Part shown: positions 20,301 to 30,079 of the stretch, in pieces
Layout: each line of letters begins with the position of its first letter
Numbering within the stretch: the first letter of the stretch is position 1
Assembly: GCA_947579665.1 (NCBI GenBank)
Contig: OX388349.1
Span: 24,832,459 to 24,896,458, forward strand
Direction of reading: 5' to 3'
Source: Sympetrum striolatum
Lineage: Eukaryota; Arthropoda; Insecta; Odonata; Libellulidae
Length of the DNA: 64,000 bases
Position numbers and translations under genes: made by a program
The notes under the pieces: model-generated
What the model was told of the DNA's origin: nothing
Databases searched by the model: none
Seen by the model: the letters and a program-made list of their open reading frames with translations, nothing else

Positions 20301-20366
20301 TACACGAGCCACCACTTCCCGTGCTCCCACACCATGCGGCATTCGGGCCTCTGGTCCCTGCTCCAC
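17320..20366 (-). pseudogene. M-C ORF2: RT-REL replicase with one frameshift
   Basis: ORF2 starts at 20366 (MEQGPEARMPHGVG) and runs to about 19976. A one-base deletion in the FKSITEAPSPDC region shifts the frame there. The remaining RT, CCHC and REL part reads open from there to 17320, ending ARHPAEDL. RT motifs (AYADDLVLLG), the CCHC knuckle and the PD...D nuclease residues are all present. A single indel therefore separates it from an intact gene of about 1015 codons. Confidence 0.85.
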
Positions 20367-21441
20367 GCCGTTCGGGCCCTCCTCGGCGGGAGCGGCTCGG
20401 GGTGCGGGTCCTCGGCGGGTTGTTGATGGGGTGGCGGCTGCTGCGGGGGATTTCTTCTCCTCCGGGGCTGCTGGTTGGTCCGGTGGTGCGGGTGCGGCGG
20501 TTGGCGTGCCGGCCGCCTCTGAGGTTGGTTCCTTTGTGGGTGGGTGGGAGCGCGGTACCCGCCTTCCCAGGGCCGGGCGCCGTATAATGGCGGCGGTTGC
20601 CTGCCATTACCGTGGTGCCGAAAATGGTGCAGCATGTGTTGGGGCGGCGGTGGTGGTGGTGGTGGCGGAAGCGGGGGCCAAGGTCCCCGTCCATGATCCG
20701 GCCATCGGATGCCGGGTGGCGGGCGTCTTCTTTGGGGGCCTGGATGCGGCCAGGGCCTGGGTGCGGCCGTGGGTAGTTGCGGCGTGGTCCTTCCCTCCTT
20801 TGCCATCCTTCCTGTCGTGGTGGTGGTGGTGGATGCCTTGGATTCATCCTTGGTGGGTGCTGGGGGTGTGGCGCTTGGTGCCGCTCCCTCTTCTCCCTTC
20901 GCATCCTGTTTTTCCGCGACTCCACTGTTTTCCACGGCTCTTCCCTGGGTGCGGGGCGTTGTTCAATGACCTCCCTTCTCCGTTCTGGTGGTGGCGCCAT
21001 CACCGCGGCCGGTTCCCTAACTCCCCGGGCGATTTGAGTTTCGCGCCGGCGGTCGCGGTGATTTTGAACGGAGGTGGGCGGCTGTGGAGGCGGTTTTTTG
21101 ATTCTTTGCTCCATGGTCATCCAGTGGAGCGGCGTTTGGGTGCCGGCCGTTCGCAGGAGGGTGTATTCCTCCGTTTTTGGAGGAGCGCTGCTCGTCCTTG
21201 TCCTCCTTCCTGGTCGGAGCGCGTGGGACTCGCGTCCGAGGCGGGCTGCCGCTCGCCGGGCTTCGGGGGAGACGGCGGGTGCGGGGATCGTTGTGGCGGC
21301 GTCGAAGAGGGCCGCGATCCAGGCGTCCACGTTCATCACCTCCTCTGTGCTCGTGGACGCAACGGCCTCCCGCCGCATGGCAACAGATGCTCGGGTTTGC
21401 CTCCGCGGCTCGGGGTTTGAATTAGCCCCGAATTTCGGCAT
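20296..21441 (-). pseudogene. M-C ORF1: Pro/Arg-rich protein, frameshifted
   Basis: The ATG at 21441 (MPKFGANSNPEPRRQ) matches the start in P-D. The conserved N-terminal block and GTQTPLHWM motif are present. Near 20760, where a short GC-rich segment is duplicated, the frame changes, so the proline-rich end with RMVWEHGKWWLV is read in another frame (20300 to about 20760). The ORF can be read upstream to 21690, but that part lies in the 5' UTR region. Confidence 0.65.
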
Positions 21442-22446
21442 TTCTGTATCGCGCCTTCCGGTTTTTGGCGGGAAAGTGGGGATTCGGGGGTCAGGTGCGA
21501 CGATCGGAAAATTTCGAGCGCCCGTATGGCCGTAAACGGACGTTTCGGAGTGCGCTCTCGATTCCCCTTTCGCCGACCAGAAGTTACCTTTTGGGCTATC
21601 CGCGAGAGTGAAGCTCTGCGACGGATAGTTTAGTTGCGGCCCGGAAAAAACGAGAGGTGCAAATATGCGTTTCAACCTCCGGCAATTCAATGCCTATGGG
21701 CCGTAACTTGCCCGGGCTCGAGTGAGGCTCGACGCCGTGCTGCCCCGACGGCAGGTGATGCCCGTTGACCCGTCTAGGACCGGTTAGGCCGGCCTAAAAA
21801 AGGGCGGGAAATTGTGCGACCGTTACGAATGACGCATAACGGCCGCAGCTCCGGAGTCGACACCCGGCTGAAGGCGAGGTTGTCGGAATTGCGCGACGGA
21901 GGCCCCAACGGGCCTTTCGTCCAGGTCGAGCGCGGCACCCTATAAAGAAGGGAGGAGCAGAAGCTCGGCTCTATGAAGCGGGGAGTTAGGCTCCTCGGCC
22001 GCTTCTACGCAATTCGCTGGGTGCCGAGACGCGGCATTGCCAGTGCAAGGGGGAGCGGGGGTTTGGAAGTGTGGAGTGACGCTCCACAAAGCACTTCCGT
22101 CGCTGGTTGGGGCCTTAGGGGCTTGCCAACCACCGAATTTCAGACGGAAATTCGGTCAACTAACTGAACCCGCGATTACTTCCCCCTCGTGAGAGGGGTT
22201 TTCAAGACACCGGCAGTTCAGCGCAAGGCGACAATTCCTATTCTGCCGGAATCCCTTTTCCCGGGCTCAAATCCGTACTACCTCTTTTAAAAAGAGGGTT
22301 CCTAGGAGCGCCGATAGAGGGACACAAGCAGAAAGGACAAAGGCATGCAAGGGGAAACAAGAGAAAGGGCACCGAACAATATACTTACTTAAACGGCAAA
22401 CAGGAACCTACGATCGACCTAGACCCTACAACTAAGACCAAAGTAC
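21442..22446 (-). promoter_or_regulatory. M-C structured 5' UTR
   Basis: This has the same roughly 1-kb leader as in M-A and M-B. The U2-complementary segment is 22422-22446. On the opposite strand a CCCTATAAAG motif precedes a 64-codon ORF (21973-22167) in the minus-strand copies only. Confidence 0.6.
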
Positions 22447-22676
22447 TTTACTTTAAATACTTTTCAAAATACATTTCAAGTATAAATATAAATATAAATA
22501 TAAAATTCAAAATAAATAGCCTTGTGGCGGTACAGACACAGATTTTAAATAAATAAATAAATACGTATAATAAAAAAAACTTCGTAAAAGGAGAGATAGT
22601 AAAAATGTTCAAGTCTAAAAAGTTCTTCCTAGGGGGGCTAAGACACTGCCCCCCATCACTCTCACTTGACACATTC
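22447..22676 (-). mobile_element. Utopia-like element, severely 5'-truncated (3' UTR only)
   Basis: This is about 230 bp matching the end of the longer copy at roughly 54829-55082, including a run of six G, a short loop and six C, and CGCCACAAGGCTAT. It starts immediately after U2 nt 35 and ends at the 5' end of M-C. It contains no coding sequence. Confidence 0.8.
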
Positions 22677-22711
22677 ACACTTTGATCTTAGCCATAAGGC
22701 CGAGAAGCGAT
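22677..22711 (-). ncRNA. U2 snRNA gene, first 35 nt only (interrupted)
   Basis: On the minus strand this reads ATCGCTTCTCGGCC followed by TTATGGCTAAGATC and AAAGTGT, the 5' end of insect U2 snRNA. After nt 35 it changes to retrotransposon sequence, and the remaining part of U2 is not found in the window. The cut lies in the GUAGUA branch-point-recognition segment, so this gene cannot make working U2. Confidence 0.9.
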
Positions 22712-23195
22712 AAAGGGTACTATATAAGGGTATTGGGCATGTGGGGAAAAAATTGAAACCCTGGTTCAGCAAAGTTTGCAGGTCTGAAGGATCGTGGTTC
22801 GAGAGGGCCTGGAAGGTCGAGTACACGCACTTCGTACTCAAGTCGTGTAGGATGTTGATACTAGAGTGTATAGTCAGGGTTCGGGGGTAAAATGGGGGGG
22901 CACAGGGTCCAAAGGTTCCCCCCCAAATCGTAGAAATCGAAATAATCGGCTATTTTGGCTCCCTCTGGCGTCCAAAGGCAAGAGGCGGCGGAAATCATTG
23001 TATCTCCCGCTCCCCATTACGTGGCAGAGGCGGGAAGAAACAAGTTTGATGAATTAACAAAATTATAGCAAAAAGGGGTATGTTTCGCGTGGGGCAGCGT
23101 TCGATGCGCAACCGGGTGGATCGCGTCGTCTTGGAGGGCCCTCGGGGACATTAGCAGAGGATGTATTTTGGCTGGAATGAATTTTTATGTGATTG
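22712..23195 (-). promoter_or_regulatory. U2 snRNA upstream region and promoter
   Basis: About 480 bp upstream of the U2 fragment is homologous, in inverted orientation, to 52985-53466 upstream of the other U2 fragment. A conserved GCTGAACCAGGG (22759-22770, -48 to -59) is at the right distance to be the proximal sequence element bound by SNAPc in insect snRNA promoters. That assignment rests on position and conservation only. Confidence 0.7.
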
Positions 23196-23936
23196 TTTAT
23201 CCGATTTTCGGGGATCCCGAAGATTCATCCTGAAAGAATCTGTCGTAGAAGCGTGGGTTGGGTGCAAAAAAAACTTTCTCATTCATCGGGGAACTGGAGA
23301 AAAATTTCGATCTTTGAGTTGAAGTAGTTTTCGTTGGTCAATGTGCATGTGAAATATTTTTTTCATTGTTTTCAGTATAGTTCAGCATTTTTCGAGGTAT
23401 TCTTTCCCCAAAGAACGGCAAATTTTACTGTTAATTTATTTATTGTTCATTTTTTGTAGTTGTCGTCGGTTGTTTTGGGTCAGTTTGAGTTTGATTAAGT
23501 GTTATCAATTTTGGAAATATGCCCAAGTTTTTGATTTTTTTTTACGTGTCTAAGTTTTTCACGTTCGAAATTTTTCGAAGGTATTTATTTCCATGTGTCG
23601 TGCGTTTTAAGGGATGGATAAAATAAAAAAGTAGTCAGTTTGCAATGTATTTATAACAAAAAATAACATCAACTGAACGGTTACACTGCCTCAATGACGA
23701 GTTAAACCCGACCCCTTCATTCATCAACCCTGGCCTTGTCTCACACCTAAATGTTTCTGTGTTTTTTTGGTGGATTTCCTAAAAAAACTTTTGTTCAGCG
23801 ACCCCAAGAACATAAATATCAGATAAAAAAGTAAAAAAACTGCGAAAAATTACCAAAAGTTGCCTATTGTGGGCAACTCACCAGATAAAAAAGTAAAAAA
23901 AAGGTATTAAAAGGCACTTACAGAAAAATCTAACCC
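23196..23936. other. AT-rich stretch with no recognised feature
   Basis: There are no long ORFs, terminal repeats or known motifs. The sequence is AT-rich with short homopolymer runs and two near-copies of an ACCAGATAAAAAAGT-like phrase near 23820 and 23880. Confidence 0.5.
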
Positions 23937-24196
23937 GAAAAATCTCAAGCTTAATAGTATTTTATTGCAACTTGCGATGCGACCCCGGACGAGGACAGAT
24001 TTGCGAAAGGCGGGAGCGATGTCTCTGCTGGTGAGAGGCGAGAGAAAAAAGGGAGAGAGGTTCGGCTAGCGAAGTCCGAAACTCAATTCATTAGTAGAGA
24101 GGGGGGAGGGGGTAGCGAGGTGACTGACGGGAAATACCTGCCACCGCGCAAGTGATTTGCATCAGTGTCAAGCAATACCGCGAACTCAAAAGGTAC
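23937..24196 (+). repeat. Dispersed repeat, copy 1
   Basis: This is about 260 bp similar to 45705-45966 in the same orientation. Shared landmarks are GCGATGTCTCTGCTG, CTCATT.AGTAGA and AATACCGCGAA. The second copy lies just upstream (in minus sense) of an old BEL-like gag, so the repeat may be an LTR or leader of that family. I could not prove this. Confidence 0.6.
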
Positions 24197-24560
24197 GGAA
24201 CAATCTCCTTTGAAAAAGGGAGTGCTGTCGGTATTGAAGGGAGCAGCGAGATCGTTGCGATTAAACGAATTGATACGGCCATAGAACGAATAGATATTAA
24301 CAGGTTTATTATTTGCATGAATTTGAATGCCAATTACATCGAAAGAAAAAGTGATTGGGGTGGGGAGTGTGACAAATTTAATGTGGTGTTTGACAATTAT
24401 GAGAAGACCGCCGCCTTTCGAAACGGTGTAATTTATAATTCGGAATGATATGATTTAAGAAAAGTTTCCTCTAGGCAGATGATATCGAATGAGTGAAGTA
24501 AGATGAAGTTGATGAGTACGGTTTTTTCGTGGTAGGACCATTACAATGCCAGGATAAAAT
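24197..24560 (-). pseudogene. Jockey-like ORF2, endonuclease fragment
   Basis: The minus-strand translation gives an apurinic-endonuclease-like segment: FDIICLEETFL, then NYTVSKGGGLLIIVKHHIKF and IGIQIHANNKPVNIYSFYGR, typical of the N-terminal nuclease of Jockey-clade ORF2. It follows the end of ORF1 and is cut off at the dispersed repeat near 24196. Frameshifts occur upstream. No RT remains. Confidence 0.65.
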
Positions 24561-24698
24561 CGATAGGGATTTGTGAGAAGTTGTATTTACGGAGCTGAAT
24601 ATAAGGCCATTAACTCTTTCAAAATAACGATTTTTTGTTCTCTTACGGAGGTGACTGATTAAATTTCATTTAGTATGTTGAAAAACCAGGCTGCAAGG

Positions 24699-25092
24699 TC
24701 AGTGGAGTCTGAATTTGATGAGTGAACTATGGAAGAAACGCGAGGCAGCGGAGAGGCAACAGCGGAAGCATAGGTTCTGGCGTGGGAAAAGGATGGTGGA
24801 GAGGCGGAAAGAAGAGGCGGATGGAAGAGGCGCCCTGATTGGGCGAGCGGGCGGAGGCAACTGGGCTACAGTGGCTTGGTCTGAACTTATCGTATTATTT
24901 CGCGGAGAAATTTGTTTCGGCATTAAGCGTTTTCGGATGGCTTCCTTTGCTCTAATAAAAGCTTCACAGCCGCGATAATTAGCGGTATGATCCGATTTGC
25001 AGAGAAAGCATCTGGGCTCGTCGGTTTTAAGTTTTTTACATTCCGAAGTGGCATGAGGGCCACCGCATTTCACACAATTTGGCTTCAAGTTA
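24699..25092 (-). pseudogene. Jockey-like ORF1, 3' part
   Basis: This continues the ORF1 whose 5' part is at 37509-38652. The zinc-knuckle region reads NLKPNCVKCGGPHATSECKK and PRCFLCKSDHTANYRGC, the second and third knuckles of a Jockey-type Gag-like protein. The exact join is across the Gypsy-2 insertion with its CAGT duplication. The tail after about residue 75 is frame-damaged; another frame gives an end like DLAAWFFNILNEI at about 24660. Confidence 0.8.
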
Positions 25093-25096
25093 CAGT
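25093..25096. repeat. Gypsy-2 target-site duplication, left
   Basis: CAGT directly flanks the Gypsy-2 LTR here and again at 37505-37508. Removing the element rejoins the Jockey ORF1 reading frame (KNYC to NLKPNC). Confidence 0.85.
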
Positions 25097-25388
25097 TGAA
25101 GGAACGTTAGGCGAGGACGGAAGTACTACAAATAATTAAGGCGGCCATTAACAACTAACAAATACACTTTATTGCGGAATATAACTAAACAGTACAAAGG
25201 CACAATGCAATGTAGCACGTGGCTAATAGCGACAGGCAGGAGTGAATATCACGTGTTAGCAGGTCAGTGGACGGCCAGTGAGTGAGATCGATGGTTAACT
25301 TCCTCTCTTTCAGCTTGGTATAGACAGATGAAGGTCGTCGCCCGCTAAACATGGCGGAGGGCGCAACTCGTCTGCTACGGCCGCCACA
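25097..25388 (-). repeat. Gypsy-2 3' LTR
   Basis: Minus-strand ends are TGTGGCGG (25388) and CCTTCA (25097). A G-rich tract (GGCGGGGGAGTGC) lies just upstream at 25389-25401, as expected for the polypurine tract. It matches the LTR at 37229-37504 but is complete at its end. Confidence 0.85.
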
Positions 25389-25458
25389 GCACTCCCCCGC
25401 CAGTGGTTTGCCTTGGCTAAATCATGGTACTATAATTAAAGAAAAAGAAAAGACAAGA

Positions 25459-26539
25459 TTAATAAACATGAAATTGACGAAGGTGTTCTGGGAAATGTAC
25501 TATTCTCCCCAATCTCGCTCGTCGTTCTGCCGGCGCCTCTCCTTCGGTCTCCTCCGGAAAGAAGTAGGCGGGTTTCAGATGGTCTGCCGAAACGCGTATC
25601 TCTCGTCCGTTTATCCGAAGAACGAACGTCTTTACTGTTCTGCTTACCACTTCGTAGGGACCCTCGTACGGACGTTGCAGTGGTCGTTCAACTGCGTCGT
25701 TCCTCAGAGAAACATGGTCCGCCGTCATGAGGTCATTGTGAATAAAGACCTTCCTTGTTGAATGATGCGAGGTTGGTTGTGGGCGCAGATGCTGCATCTT
25801 CTCCTTAAGATCCGTGGCGAAAGAAGTGGTATTCCCGGCGCCAGCTCCGGTGAGGAATTCGCCCGGGAGACGAATGGGTTGTCCATATAGCAGCTCAGCG
25901 GCGGTGGCCTTCAGGTCCTCCTCCCATGCCGTCCTGATGCCGAGGAGAACAATTGGAAGTGCGTCCAGCCAGGTCTCGCCCTCATGGCACACTATTGCGG
26001 CTTTTAATTGGCGATGGAACCTTTCCACCAGGCCGTTTGATGCGGGGTGGTAAGTGGTAGTCCTAAGGTGGTTAATACCGGTCATCCTTGTCAATTCCCG
26101 GAACACCTCGGATTCGAACTGCCTCCCTTAGTCCGTTGTTACGTGGAGTGGCAGTCCGAATCTGGATATCCATCCTGCAGTGAAGGTGCGGGCGACTGTC
26201 TCCGCCGTAATATCCTCCATAGGGAATGCCTCGGGCCACCTCGAGAACCGATCCACGCACGTCAAGCAGTGCCTCTGTCCTTGAGTGATAGGGAGGGGTC
26301 CGATGATGTCTATATGGATGTGGTCGAACCTGGATGCGGGAGTTTCAAAATTTCCTAGCGGTGCCAAGGTGTACTTATGGATTTTCGCCCTCTGGCAGGG
26401 GATACATATTCGAGCCCAGTTGCGGCAATTCTTCTGTATTCCGGGCCATACGTAGCGTGAGGAAACAGATGCCTTCGCCCCAGGATGGGCGACTCTATGC
26501 AGCTATAGGAAGATCTGCTTCTGTAGGGCTGCAGGGACG
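25459..26539 (-). pseudogene. Gypsy-2 pol, integrase part
   Basis: The integrase core shows D in [10 protein letters not shown] in HVTTD and E in NGLVERFHRQLK. A C-terminal chromodomain-free tail ends PEHLRQFHVY at 25459. A TAA stop at 26128-26130 directly follows the second catalytic Asp, so the protein is cut. The upstream zinc module ([18 protein letters not shown], then CIPCQRAK) reaches the Harbinger insertion at 26540, beyond which pol resumes at 30080. Confidence 0.85.
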
Positions 26540-26542
26540 TAA
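26540..26542. repeat. Harbinger target-site duplication TAA, left
   Basis: TAA here and at 30077-30079 flank the inverted repeats; the 3-bp TWA duplication is typical of PIF/Harbinger. Confidence 0.85.
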
Positions 26543-27228
26543 GAGCCATTTCACACTTTCCCGGCAGCCGGCTAAACGGCACCGTTGACACGGTGATTTA
26601 TTGAAAGGTATATGGAGCCATTCACACTTGCCCAGCAGGTGCCGTGTGCCGTCCAAACGGCGCACGGCACCGGCAAGCAGCCCGGCCTTCCCACTGCTTC
26701 GGACGGTTGCCGGGTCATTTTCAGGCGGTAAATACAAAAGATTGTTCAATCCCAGCAATGTCCAGGTGAATCCAGGCGATTATTTGGCCCTTATTTTAAG
26801 AAAAGATTAGATCTGAAAACGTTGTACTGTCTACGACAATAAGATTTAATGAGCTACGCAGGTTTCGGTATTAAAAATTACTTTGTAATATTATTCGTTA
26901 TGTAATACCACAAAATGAAGGCCGAAACAGTAGATTTCATTATCAAGTACATGGATTAGCTTATATTCAACATCTAAAATTAATCAAGGTTAGAGGGGAG
27001 GGGAAACAATGGTGGTTACAAAGTAAAGGAGATAATTAAATGAATACTGAAAAGGTCTTTATAATTAGTAATTAAGCGGAGGAGAAGGGCATAAAGAGGG
27101 AAATGGCAGGTAATCAATTAATTGTAATTCTTGCAATAAATATTGTTAATGTATTACTGGCAATCCGTAAATCCAGTTCACAGTCGGTGCTTGAGTCAAT
27201 TCCCAGTTCAAATACCCAATATTTTACG

Positions 27229-29271
27229 ATGACTCTCGAAATTGACATTGAACGTCTAATTTCTTTGGTGGAGGAACGTCCAGTTTTATAGGACAAAACT
27301 CTAGACGTGTATAAGGACCGCATCCAAACGAGAAGCGTGTGGATGGAAGTATTCCAGGAATTGAACGACACCTTTAAAGGGATGGAGGATAAGAAAAGAA
27401 ATGAATACGGTAATCTCTACATTTTATTAAGTAATTTGAATAGTTTTAATGTGCTATCTGCAAAACATTTATGAATATTAAACCAATAATAGTTTTAAAA
27501 CAATTAAATTTTAGACAACTGCCAATTCACAGACCCGATAGGCGTCATAAAGTAATCAGTCATCGTGTTTCTTACTTTATTTGCTGAAATTCCACCGCGC
27601 ACCTGTCCGGATTTTTCTATATCTTTCAGTCCTACTATAGATAATGTGTCCTCTGTTTCATAACCATCTCTATCTCGGACAAAATTATGCAGAACGACAC
27701 AAGCTTTCACAATATCTACTGCATAATCGGGATCCAAGTTCAAAGGTCGATGGAAAATTTTCCATTTGTTGCTTAAAATTCCGAATGCAAATTCTACATA
27801 TCTTTTGGCTCTAGAAAGGCGATAGTTAAAAATTCTCTTAGCAATTGTCAAATTATTCCCACCATATGGTCGGAGAAGGTGTCTGTGTAATCCAAAAGCC
27901 TCATCGCCCACTAAGAAATAGGGTATCTTGGGGCCCGTTGTACCAGGAAGACATTTTTCTTCGGGAATTTCCAGGTCTTCATTTACAATTAATTTCCAGA
28001 GAGTACTTGCTTTAAATATGTTAGAATCACTATCCTTGCCATAACTGCCAATATCGACGTATATGAATCGATAATCCGAATCTGCGATGGCCATCAACAC
28101 TACTGACGAAAATCCCTTATAGTTAAAATACATCGAATTCGATGGATTAACGATTCGTATATGTTTTCCATCAACGGCTCTTAAGCAGTGCGGAAAGTTA
28201 GCTTTACGTTCGAAATTTTGTGCGATGGATTCCCACTGTGATTTTGTAGGTACCGGGATGCATTCTTGAGGCAGCGACCAAATATTTTTACAAACATCTC
28301 TGATTATCTTACTGATTGTAGAGATACCCATCCTATAACTATAATGAAGGTCTGTGAATGTACAACCGCTTGCCAGATATCTGAAATAATGCAAAAACAC
28401 TAGTTAGCTACGAAAAAATCCTTTACAGAACAATGTTTTTATATTTTATTTATTTCATTTATGAAGTGATTAAGTGGTCATCACCAAAGCCATCAAAAAG
28501 GTTTAAAGTGACGTCACTTCAATGAATATGAGGGTATGTTTTTAAACCATTTTGATGGCTTTGGTGATGGTCACTTACTCAAAATTTTACCATCAGTGAC
28601 TTTTACCAATTCATTAATGAAGTTGACTCACATTGATGTACTGATTTCATTCATGTTTGTTTTGTTAGTGTGAGTTACGCTCAACATGATTTTTGGCATG
28701 TCTACCCTTGTCATTTTCTGGCAAAACAGTTATGAAAAAGTGGGTGAATGTAAGAGATTCGTACCAAAAGTGGGAAAAGAAATATAAGTCTACTCTAAGC
28801 TCCGGCAGCGGCAGAACGAAGGTAACTTATGTGTACGGGCAACAGTTACAATTTCTGAAAAAATCTTCAGAAGCAAGGCCAACGGAGGATTCCATACCTA
28901 TCGTGAACGAGCCTCTGGAGGATGAATACTGTGAGGATCTTAACAGCAGGAAAACGGAGGGTTTCAAAAAACCTTTCAAAGACATTAAAAAACGGAAGTT
29001 AGACGCTGTTGAAGTAGCACTTATTAATGCCATTCAACAGCAGCCAGATCGGCACACCTCCTTTATTAAAGGAATAATTCCATCTTTAGATACGTTTACC
29101 GACGATGAAATTGTTGAGTTTCAACTAAAGGTACTACAAATAGTGTCAGAAATTAAAAAAAGGGAAAGGGAGTCAAATTCAGAGCAGTCATTGGTAACAA
29201 TCTTGGCTCCAAGTTCATATGAATCTTGTGATTTCACTTTTACTGCATCTGATCCTAGTGTTTTCATTTAA
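27229..29271 (+). pseudogene. Harbinger MADF/BESS-like DNA-binding protein (2 exons)
   Basis: This is the accessory protein that PIF/Harbinger elements need alongside the transposase. Exon 1 (27229-27409) reads MTLEIDIERLISLVEERPVL, then a TAG stop at 27289-27291 where MADF domains have Trp, then DKTLDVYKDR. The donor is G|GTAATC. Exon 2 (28730-29271) follows the acceptor GGCAAAACAG and begins MKKWVNVRDSYQKWEKKY, completing MADF. A BESS-like C-terminal helix pair (HTSFIKGIIPSLDTF, DDEIVEFQLKVLQIV) follows. The intron contains transposase exon 2 on the other strand. The single stop makes this copy a likely pseudogene. Splice sites are inferred from frame and motif. Confidence 0.7.
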
Positions 29272-29907
29272 ATTGGATGTAATATTTTTTGCTTAAATAA
29301 TAACATACTTATTGTCAATGGTTTATAGCAGGAACGGATCTAGAAAAAAATTTTGGGGGGGTCCGATCGAAAAATTTCAAAATAGAAGATATTTCGGCTT
29401 TCACAAAACGTAACGTTAGAATTGTGTTAGACAAACTCGAATTTTTTCGCTAGTGATTGCTTATTAAATTGTGTTTTTATTTGCGTTATTTGAGTTTCAT
29501 TTTCGAAAAATAGGCACAAGTGACATTTCGGGGGGGGGGGGGGGGGGGTCCGGACCCCCAGGACCACCCCCCTGGATCCGTCCCTGGTTGATAGTGTGTT
29601 TTTATTTTACTCACCTGATTGCGACCACCAACATTTCTATAGGCTCAATAGATTCCCTAAAGAAAGTGTTGCGGCGCTGTAAAGAATCCTTGAGTCTCAG
29701 ATGAAGCTGATCGAATGTCGACATGCTCATTCTGAAGTAATTAAAAAACTTATTTGGATCGTTGCGGAGCTCTTCAAACAGAACGTGGTAAGCTCCCGAT
29801 TCCCTCCTTTTCAAGTTGATCGGATGGACCCACTGCATTCTATTTCTCTTCCTCCTTTTCGCTCGTCGATAAACTATCAAAAACGCTATCATCTGCTCCC
29901 TTTCCAT
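27504..29907 (-). CDS. Harbinger transposase, HARBI1-like (2 exons)
   Basis: This is a cut-and-paste transposase of the DDE_4 type. Exon 1 is 29907-29615 (MEREQMIAFLIVYRR, WVHPINLKRRESGAYH) with donor AG|GTGAGT. Exon 2 is 28380-27504 after acceptor TTATTTCAG. The join keeps the frame (AIR to YLASG) and gives about 389 residues, the usual size for the family. Catalytic residues are D in LRAVDGKHIRI, D in VDIGSYGKDSD and E in KRYVEFAFGILSNKW. No stop or frameshift is seen, so the transposase may still be functional. The intron holds exon 2 of the partner gene on the opposite strand. The splice sites are read from sequence only. Confidence 0.82.
28470..28577. repeat. 108-bp palindrome, MITE-like
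   Basis: Two inverted arms of about 35 bp share TCACCAAAGCCATCAAAA and enclose a short centre that contains GTGACGTCAC. The palindrome lies between transposase exon 2 and MADF exon 2. It may be a small nested MITE or an internal hairpin. Confidence 0.6.
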
Positions 29908-30076
29908 TTCTTCTGAAATATTTACAATTTATCGTAGAAAATGAAACAGGTGGGTGGATATCAAATTAAGGGACTTCGCCGTTTAAACGACTGCCGGATA
30001 GATGTGAAACCGCTCGCACCGTGTGCCGTCTATACGGTGCCGTTTAGCCGGCTGCCGGGCAAGTGTGAAATGGCTC

Positions 30077-30079
30077 TAA
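30077..30079. repeat. Harbinger target-site duplication TAA, right
   Basis: This pairs with 26540-26542. Confidence 0.85.

Larger units (their letters stand above)
16926..22446 (-). mobile_element. REL non-LTR retrotransposon copy M-C, full length, mutated
   Basis: This third complete unit of about 5.5 kb lies between a Utopia-like 3' fragment and M-B. The 5' UTR is 22446-21442, then come ORF1, ORF2 and a 3' UTR at 17319-16926. Frameshifts in both ORFs make it inactive. Confidence 0.88.
26543..30076. mobile_element. PIF/Harbinger DNA transposon
   Basis: This 3.5-kb element has terminal inverted repeats of about 44 bp (26543-26586 and 30033-30076; GAGCCATTTCACACTT start), a TAA duplication, a DDE transposase on the minus strand and a MADF-type DNA-binding protein on the plus strand. 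It is inserted in Gypsy-2 pol. Long unannotated stretches (26590-27225, 29275-29610) are AT-rich, and the second includes a G run near 29530. Confidence 0.9.
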
